DNA from: Knoellia remsis
GTDB lineage: Bacteria; Actinomycetota; Actinomycetes; Actinomycetales; Dermatophilaceae
Assembly (NCBI RefSeq): GCF_003002895.1
Contig: NZ_PVTI01000001.1
Coordinates: 186,001-250,000, forward strand
DNA length: 64,000 bases
Reading direction: 5' to 3'
The translations under genes and the position numbers were made by a program. Below, one piece after another: positions 18,218 through 33,317 of the stretch (position 1 is the first letter of the stretch; every line of letters starts with the position of its first letter). Below the pieces are notes generated by a model. It saw only the letters and a program-made list of their open reading frames with translations, was not told the DNA's origin and did no database searches.

Positions 18218-19408
18218 GTGGCGGTCATGTCACTCGCGCCCTACCGCGTCGTCCTCGCCATCCCGGCACTGCGGCAGGCGCTGGTGCTCGGCGCGTTCGT
18301 GCGGATCCCCGTGTTCTCCGCGGGCGTGCTCCTCACGGTGCACGTCGTCACCACGCTGGGGGAGTCGTATGCCGCCGCCGGCCTTCTCGCGGCCGTCGCC
18401 ACCGTGGCCATCGCCGTGAGCGGTCCGTGGCGTGGCCGGCTCCTCGACCGCATCGGGCTGCGCCGCGTCGTGCTGCCCTCGACCCTCGTCGCGCTCGTCT
18501 GCTGGTCGATCGCCCCGTGGGTCGGTTACCTGCCGCTGCTCGTCCTCGCAGGCGTCGCGGGGCTGTTCGTGATCCCCAGCTTCTCGATCATCCGGCAGGC
18601 CGTCATCGCGGCCGTGCCCGACAGCGAGCGGCGGACAGCGATCTCGCTCGACGGCGTCGCAGTGGAGATCTCGTTCATCGTCGGCCCGGCCTCGACGATC
18701 TGGGCGGCGTCGCACTGGGACACCCGGTGGGTGCTCTTCGCCGTGCAGATGCTCGGGGTCATCGGGGGCATCGTCCTGTGGGTGATCGACCTGCCGCTGC
18801 GTCCCGACGAGGACGACGATGGTGGCGCTGCGGCGGTTCGCCGCGCCGACTGGTTCGGGCTGCCCTTCGTCGCGGTGTGCCTCGCGGCCGCGTCAGCGAC
18901 CTTCGTCCTCACCGGCACCGACCTCGGCATCGTGGCGCGCATGCGCGAGCTCGGCGAGACGAGCGCGATCGGCGTCGCCCTCGCCCTCTGGGGGCTGGGC
19001 TCGCTCATCGGCGGCCTCCTCTACGGCGCGCTGACCCGGTCGCTCTCGACGTTCTGGCTGCTCGGTGCCCTCGCGCTGGTCACCCTGCCCATGGCCCTCG
19101 CGAGCGGTGTCGCGTCGCTCTCGGCGCTCGCCTTCGTCGCCGGGCTTCTGTGCGCGCCCACGATCACGGCGAGCGTCGACCAGGCGAGCCGGGTCGTCCC
19201 GGCCTCGGCACGAGGTGAGGCGATGGGGTGGCACGGCTCCTCGCTGACTCTCGGTGGGGCGCTCGGTGCGCCCTTCGCCGGGCTCGCGATCGACGCCGTC
19301 GGCGGAGCCGGCGGCTTCCTCGCCCCGGCGGTCGTCGGGCTCTTCGTCGCGGTCGTCGGAGCCGCCGCCGCCTCGACCCGTCGGCGCCGCGCCGTGCCCG
19401 CGCGCTAG
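18218..19408 (+). CDS. MFS transporter
   Basis: A 396-residue integral membrane protein with about twelve hydrophobic segments in two halves joined by an acidic/arginine loop (RPDEDDDGGAAAVRRADW, about residues 190-210). The loop line GPWRGRLLDRIGLRRVVLPS after the second segment matches the MFS motif A (GxxxDRxGRR type). GTG at 18218 is preferred over GTG 18209 because AAAGGGG at 18204-18210 then forms a ribosome site; ATG 18227 is also possible. No substrate can be read from sequence. It is single and lies between the kinase and the pheST leader. Confidence 0.85.
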   Translation: MAVMSLAPYRVVLAIPALRQALVLGAFVRIPVFSAGVLLTVHVVTTLGESYAAAGLLAAVATVAIAVSGPWRGRLLDRIGLRRVVLPSTLVALVCWSIAPWVGYLPLLVLAGVAGLFVIPSFSIIRQAVIAAVPDSERRTAISLDGVAVEISFIVGPASTIWAASHWDTRWVLFAVQMLGVIGGIVLWVIDLPLRPDEDDDGGAAAVRRADWFGLPFVAVCLAAASATFVLTGTDLGIVARMRELGETSAIGVALALWGLGSLIGGLLYGALTRSLSTFWLLGALALVTLPMALASGVASLSALAFVAGLLCAPTITASVDQASRVVPASARGEAMGWHGSSLTLGGALGAPFAGLAIDAVGGAGGFLAPAVVGLFVAVVGAAAASTRRRRAVPAR

Positions 19409-19417
19409 TCTGAGCAC

Positions 19418-19551
19418 ATGCCGACTGCCCTGCGCTCCCGCACTCCCCGTGCCGTGCGCCGATTTATCCTGCCCTCGGGCGCGGTGACGCGGTCCGCCTG
19501 ACCACGCAGGTCGGCGCACACGGCATACGTCATCCACGCCACGCCCGAGGG
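19418..19551 (+). promoter_or_regulatory. Candidate pheST leader: 27-codon ORF with competing hairpins
   Basis: An ATG at 19418 opens a 27-codon frame ending at TGA 19499-19501 (MPTALRSRTPRAVRRFILPS and on), with one Phe written as the rare codon TTT. Within it CCCTCGGGCG (19472-19481) is the exact reverse complement of CGCCCGAGGG (19542-19551). The downstream arm can also fold on itself (CACGCC with GGCG, around 19538-19555). Such exclusive pairings are the hallmark of attenuators, and pheST is often controlled this way. Against it, there is only one Phe codon. Confidence 0.45.
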
Positions 19552-19624
19552 CGCGTGACTTCACGCAGGCACCCCAGCCCCGCAGGGCGCGATCGGTCGC
19601 GCTCGCGACGAGAGTGTGAGAGAG

Positions 19625-20719
19625 ATGTCCGGACCCAACACGAACTTCGACCCGGTCGAGGTCGCCGCCCTCGACCCCGAGGCCGTCGACGCCGCGGTGA
19701 GCAGTGCCCTCGAGGCGATCGCTGCCGCTGCGAGCCTCGACGAGCTCAAGGCGCTGCGGCCGGCCCACGCGGGCGACAAGTCCCCGCTCGCGCTGGCCAA
19801 CCGTGAGATCGGTGCCCTGCCACCAAGCGCCAAGGCCGAGGCCGGCAAACGCGTCGGGCAGGCCCGCGGCCGGGTGAACCAGGCCTTCGCTGCGCGCCAG
19901 GGTGAGCTCGAGGCCGAGCGCGACGAGCGGATCCTCACCGAGGAGGCCGTCGACGTCACGCTGCCCACCGGGCGCCGGCCGCTCGGTCGCCGACACCCCA
20001 TCGAGCTCATGTCCACCCGCATCGCCGACCTCTTCGTCGGCATGGGCTGGGAGATCGCCGAAGGGCCGGAGATCGAGGCGGAGTGGTTCAACTTCGACGC
20101 CCTGAACTTCGACGCCGACCACCCGGCACGCCAGATGCAGGACACGTTCTACGTCGACCCGCCCGAGGGTGGGCTCGTGCTGCGCACGCACACCTCGCCG
20201 GTGCAGGCGAGGACGCTGCTCGAGCGCGGCGTCCCCGTCTATGTCGCCGCGATCGGTCGGGTGTTCCGCACCGACGAGCTCGACGCGACGCACATGCCCG
20301 CGTTCCACCAGGTCGAAGGCCTCGCCGTCGACGAGGGCATCACCATGGCCCACCTCAAGGGCACCCTCGACCGGCTCGCGAGCGAGCTCTTCGGTGACGG
20401 CATCACGACGCGGCTGAGGCCGTCGTACTTCCCGTTCACCGAGCCGAGCGCCGAGATGGACCTGCGCTGCTTCGTCTGCCGCGGCAAGGACCCCGACTGC
20501 CGCACCTGCAAGGGCACCGGCTGGATCGAGTGGGGTGGCTGCGGCATGGTCAACCGCAACGTGCTCACTGCGTGCGGCGTCGACGCCGACCGCTACACCG
20601 GGTTCGCGTTCGGCATGGGCATCGACCGCGCGCTGATGTTCCGCACCGGCGTCAGCGACATGCGGGACATGATCGAAGGTGACGTGCGCTTCGACGCGAT
20701 GTTCGGAATGGAGATCTGA
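19625..20719 (+). CDS. pheS: Phenylalanine-tRNA ligase alpha subunit
   Basis: Catalytic subunit of the heterotetrameric class II enzyme that charges tRNA-Phe. The 364-residue protein has an N-terminal coiled-coil arm (about 1-110, with the conserved HAGDKSPLALANREIG), GRRHPIELMSTRIADLFVGMG, motif 2 around AIGRVFRTDELDATHMPAFHQVEGL split over its helix, a cysteine-rich insert CFVCRGKDPDCRTCKGTGW and motif 3 GFAFGMGIDRALMFR. I prefer ATG 19625, behind GAGAGAG, to the frame's first GTG at 19616. pheT follows two bases later. The upstream 216 bases contain a likely leader. Confidence 0.96.
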   Translation: MSGPNTNFDPVEVAALDPEAVDAAVSSALEAIAAAASLDELKALRPAHAGDKSPLALANREIGALPPSAKAEAGKRVGQARGRVNQAFAARQGELEAERDERILTEEAVDVTLPTGRRPLGRRHPIELMSTRIADLFVGMGWEIAEGPEIEAEWFNFDALNFDADHPARQMQDTFYVDPPEGGLVLRTHTSPVQARTLLERGVPVYVAAIGRVFRTDELDATHMPAFHQVEGLAVDEGITMAHLKGTLDRLASELFGDGITTRLRPSYFPFTEPSAEMDLRCFVCRGKDPDCRTCKGTGWIEWGGCGMVNRNVLTACGVDADRYTGFAFGMGIDRALMFRTGVSDMRDMIEGDVRFDAMFGMEI

Positions 20720-20721
20720 CC

Positions 20722-23267
20722 GTGCGAGTTCCTGTCGACTGGCTGCGTGAGTACGTCGCCGTCCCCGCCGACGCCACCGGCGCGCAGATCGCCGCCGACC
20801 TCGTCCGCGTCGGCCTCGAGGAGGAGGGCCTGCACACCGGCGGGGTCACCGGCCCCCTCGTCGTCGGCCGCGTGCTGACCCGTGAGCCCGAGCCGCAGAA
20901 GAACGGCAAGACCATCAACTGGTGCACCGTCGACGTCGGAGACGCGAACGGCACCGGCGAACCCCAGGGCATCGTCTGCGGCGCGCACAACTTCGACGTC
21001 GGCGACCTCGTCGTCGTCATCCTCCCCGGTGGAGTCCTGCAGACCCCGCAGGGCCCGCTCGAGGTGTCCGCACGCAAGACCTACGGCCACGTCTCCGCCG
21101 GCATGATCTGCTCCGAGCGCGAGCTGGGCATCGGCGACGACCACGACGGCATCCTCGTCCTCACCCGCAGGTTCGCCGGCGACGACGAGACGCTCGCCCG
21201 GCTCGAGCCGGGCACTGACGCCATCCCACTGCTCGGCCTCGACCGCGAGACCGTCGAGATCAACGTGACCCCGGACCGGGGCTACTGCTTCTCGATCCGC
21301 GGCGTCGCCCGGGAGTACTCGCACTCCACCGGTGCCGAGTTCACCGACCCGGCCCTCGACCTCGCTGCGCGGGCACCGGCGGCCACGGAGGGTGGCTTCC
21401 CCGTGACGCTGGCCGACGACGCACCGATCCGCGGCCACGACGGCTGCGACCGCTACGTCGCGCGCATCGTGCGCGGCATCGACGTCACCGCGCCGACCCC
21501 GCGGTGGATGGCGACCCGACTCACCGAGGCCGGCATGCGGCCGATCTCGCTGCCGGTCGACGTGACGAACTACGTCATGCTCGGGCTCGGACAGCCGCTG
21601 CACGCCTTCGACGTCTCGACGCTGCGTGACGGCATCACGGTGCGCCGCGCCCGCGCCGGCGAGCGCATCACGACCCTCGACGACGTCGACCGTGCCCTCG
21701 ACACCGAGGACCTGCTCATCACCGACTCCGGGGGCGAGCGGGCGCTGGCCATCGCCGGTGTCATGGGCGGCGCCGACACCGAGGTCGGCCCCGAGACGAC
21801 GGACGTGCTCATCGAGGCCGCGCACTTCGACGCGGTGTCGATCGCGCGGTCGGCCCGCCGCCACAAGCTTCCGTCCGAGGCGTCGCGCCGGTTCGAGCGG
21901 GGCGTCGACCCGCAGCTCGCCGCAGCCGCGGCCCAGCTCGCCGTCGACCTGCTCGTGAAGCACGGCGGCGGCGTCGCTGACGACGAGGTCACCGACGTCG
22001 GTTCGCCGGCGCCGATGGCTCCCGTGGCGATGGACCTGGGCTTCCCGACGCGCATCGTCGGCGTCGAGTACCCCGCTGACGAGGTCGTCTCGATCCTCGA
22101 GTCGATCGGCTGCGAGGTCTCCCGCGACGGGGAGGTGCTCACGGTCGTGCCGCCGTCGTGGCGCCCGGACCTCACGACCGCCGAGGACCTCGTCGAGGAG
22201 GTCGCCCGGATCGACGGTTACGACCGCATCCCCTCGGTGCTGCCCACGCCACCCGGCGGCGCCGGACTGACCCACGCGCAGCGCGTGCGTCGCGTCGTCG
22301 CGAACACCCTTGCGGGGCAAGGGCTTTCCGAGGTCTGGAGCGCCCCGTTCGTGGCGGAGGAGCGGTATGCCGCGCTCGGCCTCGACGTGCCCGCGGAGCT
22401 CGCGCGGTCGGTCCGGCTCGCCAACCCGCTCTCTGACGAGCAGCCGCTCATGCGCACCCGCCTGCTCGCGACCCTCGTCGACTCGGTGCGGCGCAACGTC
22501 TCGCGCGGCGCGCGGGACGTCGGGCTCTTCGAGATCGGCCTCGTCGTCGACCTGAAGGGTGAGCAGCAGGCCGCCCCGACCGAGGACGTCGGCGTCCGCC
22601 CGTCCGACGAGGTCCTTGCCGCCATCACCGCCGCCGTGCCCGCGCAGCCACGCCATGTCGCCTTCGCCCTTGCGGGAGAGCGCGACCGGGCCGGCTGGTG
22701 GGGCGGCGGCCGCGGCGCCGACGTCACCGACGTCATCGAGCTCGCCCGCGTCCTCGGCGAGGCACTCGCCGTTCGCGTGACGACCGTGACCGACTCGGTC
22801 GCACCGTTCCACCCGGGTCGCTGTGCGCGCGTCGCGCTCGACGACGGGACCGTCGTCGGACACGTCGGCGAGCTGCACCCCAAGGTCGTCGCCGCCCTCG
22901 GTCTGCCGGCGCGCACGGTGGCCGGGGAGCTCGACCTCGATCTCCTCACGACGGCCGCCGAAGGGGCCGTGCAGGCGCAGACGCTCGCGACCTTCCCGGT
23001 CGCCCAGAGCGACGTCGCGCTCGTCGTCGACGAGGCGGTCACGGCGGCAGAGGTCGAGTCCGCGCTGCGTTCCGGGGCAGGGGAGTCGCTGGAGTCGGTG
23101 ACGCTCTTCGACGTCTACCGCGGTGACCAGCTCGACGCGGGGAAGAAGTCGCTCGCCTACCGCCTCGCGTTCCGGTCCGCCGATCGCACGCTGACGACGG
23201 ACGAGGTCTCGGCCCTGCGTGACGCCGCCGTCGCCGAGGCAGGTCGGCGCAGCGGCGCGGTGCAGCG

Positions 23268-23271
<4 letters not shown>
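20722..23271 (+). CDS. pheT: Phenylalanine-tRNA ligase beta subunit
   Basis: Structural and editing subunit of the enzyme, 849 residues, the usual size. Order of domains: N-terminal helix MRVPVDWLREYVAVP, the tRNA-binding (EMAP-like) domain with ICSERELGIGDDHDGILVL, the B3/B4 editing domain (DRGYCFSIRGVAREYS, VTNYVMLGLGQPLHAFD), B5 with MGGADTEVGPETTDVLIEAA, the pseudo-catalytic core with SEASRRFERGVDP, and the C-terminal ferredoxin-like anticodon-binding domain (FDVYRGDQLDAGKKSLAYRL). GTG start at 20722. The stop overlaps the start of the dehydrogenase gene by four bases (ATGA). Confidence 0.97.
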
Positions 23272-25519
<2,248 letters not shown>

Positions 25520-25523
<4 letters not shown>

Positions 25524-26671
25524 GCGTCACCGCCGCCGTCGGCTTCCGCGCCGCGGGCGCCACGGCCGGCCTCAAGGCCTCGGGCAGCCCTGACGTCGCG
25601 CTCGTCGTCAACGACGGGCCGGAGCACGCCGTCGCGGCCGTCTTCACGACGAACCGCGTCGAGGCGGCACCGGTGACGTGGTCGCGCCAGGTCGTCGCCG
25701 ACGGCCGGGCCGACGCGGTCTTCCTCAACTCCGGCGGAGCCAACGCGTGCACCGGCCCGCGCGGCTTCGGGGACACCCACCGCACGGCCGAGGTCGTCGC
25801 CGACACCCTCGGGGTCAGCGCGACCGACGTCGTCGTTTGCTCGACCGGGCTCATCGGCGAGTACCTCCCCATGGACCGGATCGAGGCCGGCATCGCCCTC
25901 ACGGCAGCGGATCTCGGGCTCGAGGGTGGCGCCGACGCGGCCCGCGCCATCATGACGACCGACACGGTGCCCAAGGAGGCCGTCGCGACCGGCGACGGCT
26001 GGACCGTCGGCGGCATGGCCAAGGGCGCGGGCATGCTCGCGCCGGGCCTCGCCACGATGCTCTGCGTCATCACGACCGACGCCGTCGCCTCTCCCGACGT
26101 GCTGGCCGAGGCGCTGCGCTCCGCGACGTCACGCACGTTCGACCGTGTGGACTCCGACGGCTGCATGTCGACCAACGACACCGTCGTCCTCATGTCGTCG
26201 GGGGCATCCGGTGTGTCCGTCGACGTCGGCGCGCTCACCGACGCGGTCACCGAGGTCTGCGCCTCCCTCGCACGTCAGCTCGTGGCCGACGCCGAGGGCG
26301 CCAGCCACGACATCGCGGTCGAGGTGCGTTCTGCCGCAACCGAGTCCGAGGCCGTGGAGGTGGCCCGCGCCGTGACGCGCAGCAACCTCTTCAAGGCCGC
26401 GATCTTCGGGCGCGACCCCAACTGGGGGCGCGTGCTCTCGGCTGTGGGCACGACGTCCGCGCAGTTCGATGCCAGCCGCCTCGACGTCGCGATCAACGGG
26501 ATCGAGGTCTGCCGAGCAGCCACGATCGGAGACGACCGGGACCTCGTCGACCTCAGTGGTCGAGAGGTGCGCGTCGTCGTCGACCTCCACGCCGGTGACG
26601 CCACGGCGACGGTCTGGACGAACGACCTGACGCACGACTACGTCCACGAGAACTCCGCCTACAGCACGTGA
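25520..26671 (+). CDS. argJ: Glutamate N-acetyltransferase/amino-acid acetyltransferase
   Basis: Ornithine acetyltransferase that recycles the acetyl group from acetylornithine to glutamate and may also use acetyl-CoA. The 383-residue precursor splits itself into two chains before the catalytic Thr in [16 protein letters not shown] (near residue 180). Other landmarks are [54 protein letters not shown] and [15 protein letters not shown]. The GTG at 25520 overlaps the ACT gene. With argJ in the operon the pathway is the cyclic version; a separate argA is not needed for flux. Confidence 0.96.
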
Positions 26672-26682
26672 GGAGCCGACCG

Positions 26683-27570
26683 GTGATCGACGAGCTCACC
26701 CGTACCAAGGCGAGGACCCTCGTCGAGGCCTTGCCGTGGCTCGAGGCGTTCCGCGGTGCCCTCGTCGTCGTCAAGTACGGCGGCAACGCCATGGTCGACG
26801 CGGAGCTGCAGAAGGCCTTCGCGCAGGACGTCGCCTTCCTGCGGTATGCCGGCCTGCGACCCGTCGTCGTCCACGGCGGCGGCCCGCAGATCAAGGCGAT
26901 GCTCGACCGCCTCGGCCTCGAGAGCGAGTTCCGCGGCGGGCTGCGGGTCACGACACCCGAGGTCATGGACGTCGTGCGCATGGTCCTCACCGGACAGGTG
27001 GGCCGCGAGCTCGTCGGCCTGCTCAACCAGCACGGTCCGCTCGCCGTGGGGCTCTCGGGTGAGGACGCCGGACTCTTCGGGGCGCGCCGTCGCGGTGTCG
27101 TCGTCGACGGCGCCGAGCAGGACCTCGGGCTCGTCGGCGACGTCGTCGAGGTCGACACGGCCGCCGTCGTCGACCTCCTCGACGCCGGCCGGATCCCCGT
27201 CGTCTCCACCGTCGCCCCCGACCTCGACGGAGACGGCCAGGTGCTCAACGTCAACGCCGACACGGCCGCCGCCGCGCTCGCCGCCGCGCTCGGGGCGCGC
27301 AAGCTCGTCGTCCTCACCGACGTCGAGGGTGTGTATGCCGCGTGGCCGGACCGCTCCAGCCTCATCTCCCGCTTGCCCCTGAGCCAGGCGCGCGAGCTGC
27401 TCACGACGGTCGACTCCGGCATGATCCCCAAGCTCGAGGCCTGCATCCGGGCCGTCGAGCAGGGGGTGCCGCAGGCGCACGTCATCGACGGCCGCGAGCC
27501 GCACTCGCTGCTGCTGGAGGTCTTCACCTCCGAAGGCATCGGCACCCTCATCGAGGAGGACACCCCATGA
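26683..27570 (+). CDS. argB: Acetylglutamate kinase
   Basis: Phosphorylates N-acetylglutamate, usually the arginine-inhibited step. The 295-residue protein has VVKYGGNAM (phosphate-binding), VVHGGGPQI, the [10 protein letters not shown] segment, [15 protein letters not shown] and LTDVEGVYA. The GTG at 26668 overlaps the argJ stop, but AGGAG at 26671-26675 fits the GTG at 26683 better, so I use that start. The N-terminal helix [21 protein letters not shown] is the type linked to the hexameric, arginine-inhibited enzyme. Confidence 0.95.
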   Translation: MIDELTRTKARTLVEALPWLEAFRGALVVVKYGGNAMVDAELQKAFAQDVAFLRYAGLRPVVVHGGGPQIKAMLDRLGLESEFRGGLRVTTPEVMDVVRMVLTGQVGRELVGLLNQHGPLAVGLSGEDAGLFGARRRGVVVDGAEQDLGLVGDVVEVDTAAVVDLLDAGRIPVVSTVAPDLDGDGQVLNVNADTAAAALAAALGARKLVVLTDVEGVYAAWPDRSSLISRLPLSQARELLTTVDSGMIPKLEACIRAVEQGVPQAHVIDGREPHSLLLEVFTSEGIGTLIEEDTP

Positions 27571-28793
27571 GCCCGACCCAGCCCGCGTCGCCCACCGGGA
27601 ACGAGACGCAGGAAGCGCTGCTCGACCGCTACGCCGACTCGCTCATCCCTGTCTTCGGACGCCCGCAGCTCGTCCTCGAGCGCGGCGACGGCCCGTGGGT
27701 CTGGGACACCGACGGCAAGCGCTACCTCGACCTCGTCGGCGGAGTCGCCGTCAACGCCCTCGGACACAACCACCCGGCGCTCGTCGCGGCCGTGTCGAAG
27801 CAGGTCGCCGAGATGGCGCACATCTCGAACTTCTTCACCTCGCGCGCCCAGGTCGAGCTGGCCGAGCGCATCCTCGCGCTCGCCGAGGCACCCGACGGCT
27901 CGGGAGTCTTCTTCGGCAACTCCGGTGCGGAGGCGATCGAGGCGGCCATCAAGCTGTCCCGCCGCACCGGGCGCCGGCACATCGTCGCCGCGGAGGGCGC
28001 CTTCCACGGACGCACGACCGGCGCCCTCGCGCTCACCCACAAGGCGGCCTACCGCGAGCCCTTCGCACCCCTCATCCCCGACGTGACCCACGTGCCCTAC
28101 AACGACGCCGACGCGCTACGCGCCGCGGTGACCGAGGAAACGGCTGCGGTCTTCCTCGAACCCGTCCAAGGGGAGGCGGGCGCGATCGTCGCCGACGCGG
28201 CATACCTCCGGGCGGCTCGGGAGATCACCTCGGCCGCAGGCGCATTGCTCGTCATCGACGAGGTCCAGACCGGGATCGGCCGGACCGGCGACTGGTTCGG
28301 TCACCAGGAGAGCGGCATCGTCCCCGACGCGATCACCGTGGCCAAGGGTCTCGGCGGCGGGCTGCCCATCGGTGCGCTCGTGACGTTCGGGCCCGACGTC
28401 ACCGGCCTCCTCACCGCCGGTCAGCACGGCTCGACCTTCGGCGGCAACCCGCTCGTCGCCGCAGCCGCGCTCAGTGTGCTCACCACCATCGAGGCCGACG
28501 GCATCCTCGCGAGGGTCACGGCCGCCGGCGAGCATCTCGCGTCGGCTGTCATGGCGCTGCAGCACCCCGACGTGGTGGAGGTGCGGGGCCGCGGCCTGCT
28601 CCGTGCCATCGTCCTCACCTCCGACATCTCCGCCGGTGTCGTCGCCGCGGCTCGCGAGGCCGGCTTCCTCGTCAACCCGGTGGCCCCGAACGCTGTGCGC
28701 CTCATCCCACCGCTCACGATTACGACCGACCAGCTCGACCTCTTCGTCGCGGCCCTGCCCGACCTCATCACCACCGCCAAGGAGCGCTCTTGA
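27567..28793 (+). CDS. argD: Acetylornithine aminotransferase
   Basis: PLP-dependent class III aminotransferase, 408 residues, converting acetylglutamate semialdehyde to acetylornithine. Landmarks: [35 protein letters not shown] (cofactor phosphate), [29 protein letters not shown] and the lysine site [17 protein letters not shown], followed by [18 protein letters not shown] 27567 overlaps the argB stop by four bases. The first 20 residues are a variable, Pro/Ser/Thr-rich extension. It may double as the DapC aminotransferase, as known for this family. Confidence 0.95.
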   Translation: MSPTQPASPTGNETQEALLDRYADSLIPVFGRPQLVLERGDGPWVWDTDGKRYLDLVGGVAVNALGHNHPALVAAVSKQVAEMAHISNFFTSRAQVELAERILALAEAPDGSGVFFGNSGAEAIEAAIKLSRRTGRRHIVAAEGAFHGRTTGALALTHKAAYREPFAPLIPDVTHVPYNDADALRAAVTEETAAVFLEPVQGEAGAIVADAAYLRAAREITSAAGALLVIDEVQTGIGRTGDWFGHQESGIVPDAITVAKGLGGGLPIGALVTFGPDVTGLLTAGQHGSTFGGNPLVAAAALSVLTTIEADGILARVTAAGEHLASAVMALQHPDVVEVRGRGLLRAIVLTSDISAGVVAAAREAGFLVNPVAPNAVRLIPPLTITTDQLDLFVAALPDLITTAKERS

Positions 28794-29742
28794 GCACCAC
28801 CGTCCGGCACCTCCTGCGCGACGACGACGTCAGCCCCGCCGAGCAGGCCGAGATCCTCGAACGCGCCGCCGCCATCAAGGCCAGGCCGTTCAGCGACCGC
28901 TGCCTCGAGGGACCCGAAGTCGTCGCCGTGCTCTTCGACAAGCAGACCCTGCGCACCCAGGTGTCCTTCGCGGCCGCGATCGCGCACCTCGGCGGCTTCC
29001 CGCTCATCATCGACGGCAAGCTCGCCCAGGTCGGCGTGCGCGAGTCCATCGCCGACGTCGCTCGGGTCCTCGAGCGCGAGGCCAAGGCGATCGTGTGGCG
29101 CACCTACGGTCAGGAGCGGATCGAGGAGATGGCGTCGTATTCGACCGTCCCCGTCGTCAACGCCCTCACCGACTCCTTCCACCCGTGCCAGATCCTCGCC
29201 GACCTGCTCACGATCCGCGAGCACAAGGGCGGCCTCGCCGGGCTGACCTTCGCCTACGTCGGCGACGGCGCCAACAACATGAGCCACAGCTACCTCCTCG
29301 GCATGGCCACGGCCGGGATGCACGTCCGCATCGGTACTCCCGCGGCATACCAGCCACACCCCGACGTCCTCGCGAAGGCGAGCGAGATCGCTTCTGCCAC
29401 AAGCGGATCCGTGACAGTGGTCGAGGACCCGGCCGAGACCGTCGACGGCGCCGACGTCGTCGCGACCGACACGTGGGTGTCGATGGGCTTCGAGAAGGAG
29501 AAGGAGAGCCGGCAGGGCTCCGCAAGCCCCTTCGCCGCGTATGCCGTGACGACCGACCTCATGTCCCGCGCCGACGCTGACGCGATCTTCCTGCACTGCC
29601 TCCCGGCCTACCGAGGCTTCGAGGTCGACGCCGACGTCATCGACGGCCCGCAGTCGGTCGTGTGGGACGAGTCCGAGAATCGGCTGCACGCCCAGAAGGC
29701 GGTCCTGTCCTGGCTCGTCGAGAAGTCGGGGGAGGGCTCCCG

Positions 29743-29746
<4 letters not shown>
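28790..29746 (+). CDS. argF: Ornithine carbamoyltransferase, TTG start, variant phosphate-binding motif
   Basis: Forms citrulline from ornithine and carbamoyl phosphate. The 318-residue protein starts at TTG 28790, which overlaps the argD stop (TTGA) and follows GGAG at 28781-28784. [24 protein letters not shown] and the cysteine motif [11 protein letters not shown] are intact. The carbamoyl-phosphate motif, normally STRTR in this family, reads TLRTQ ([14 protein letters not shown], about residue 47). The central Arg and Thr are kept, but the first Ser and last Arg are not. Context leaves little doubt of the assignment, though the variant is worth checking. Confidence 0.93.
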
Positions 29747-32311
<2,565 letters not shown>

Positions 32312-33317
32312 TCTCACGGCGCACCCGTGCCTTGACGTCGTCGGGGGCGAAGCTCACGTCGATGGCCGTCGTCGCGAGCTCGGTCAGGCCCTGCTCGTCG
32401 AGGTCGAGGACGTCGGCGGCGAGGGCGTACTCGCGGTTCAGCGTCGTGTTGAACATCGGCGGGTCGTCGCTGTTGACGGTGACGACGACCCCGGCGTCGC
32501 GCAGCGCACGCATGGGGTGGTCCTCGATGCGGCCGACGACCCGCGTCGCGAGGTTGGAGGTCGGAGAGATCTCGAGCGGGATGCGTTCTGCGACAAGGCG
32601 TTCCACGAGCCTCGGGTCGTCGATCGAGCGAACTCCGTGGCCGATCCGCTCCGCTCCGAGCAGGTCGAGCGCGTCCCACACGGACTGCGCGTCGGTTGAC
32701 TCGCCGGCGTGCGGCGCGGAGTGGAGCCCGGCGGCACGCGCGCGGTCGAAGTACGGCTTGAACTGCCGCCGCGGCAGCTCCGGCCCGCCGAGCCCGAAGG
32801 CGACGAGGCTCTCGGGACCGTGCTCGACGGCATACGTCGCGGTCGCCTCGGCCGACTCGAGGCCGGCCTCCCCGGGGATGTCGTAGATCCAGCGCAGCAC
32901 GATCCCGAGGTCGCGCTCAGCCGCGACGCGCGCGTCCTCGATGGCCTCGGTGTAGGCCTCGATCGGGATGCCCGTGCGAACGCTCGTGAAGGGCGTCATC
33001 GTCAGCTCGGCGTAGCGAACCTGCTGTGCCGCAAGGCCTTCGGCGACCTCGTAGGTGAGCAGCCGGATGTCCTCGGGCGTCTTGAGCAGCCCCACGACCG
33101 CGAGGTAGACGTCGATGAAGTGCGCGAAGTCGCGGAACGTGTAGAACTCGCGCAGCGCGTCGAGCTCCTGCGGCACACCGGCGTCGGGGTGGCGCGCCGC
33201 GAGCCGCGCGACGGTCTCGGGCCGGGCGGACCCGACGTGGTGGACGTGCAGCTCTGCCTTGGGCAGGCCCGCGATGAAGTCCTCGTATGCCGTCCGCTCA
33301 CCCATGTGCGCAGTGTG

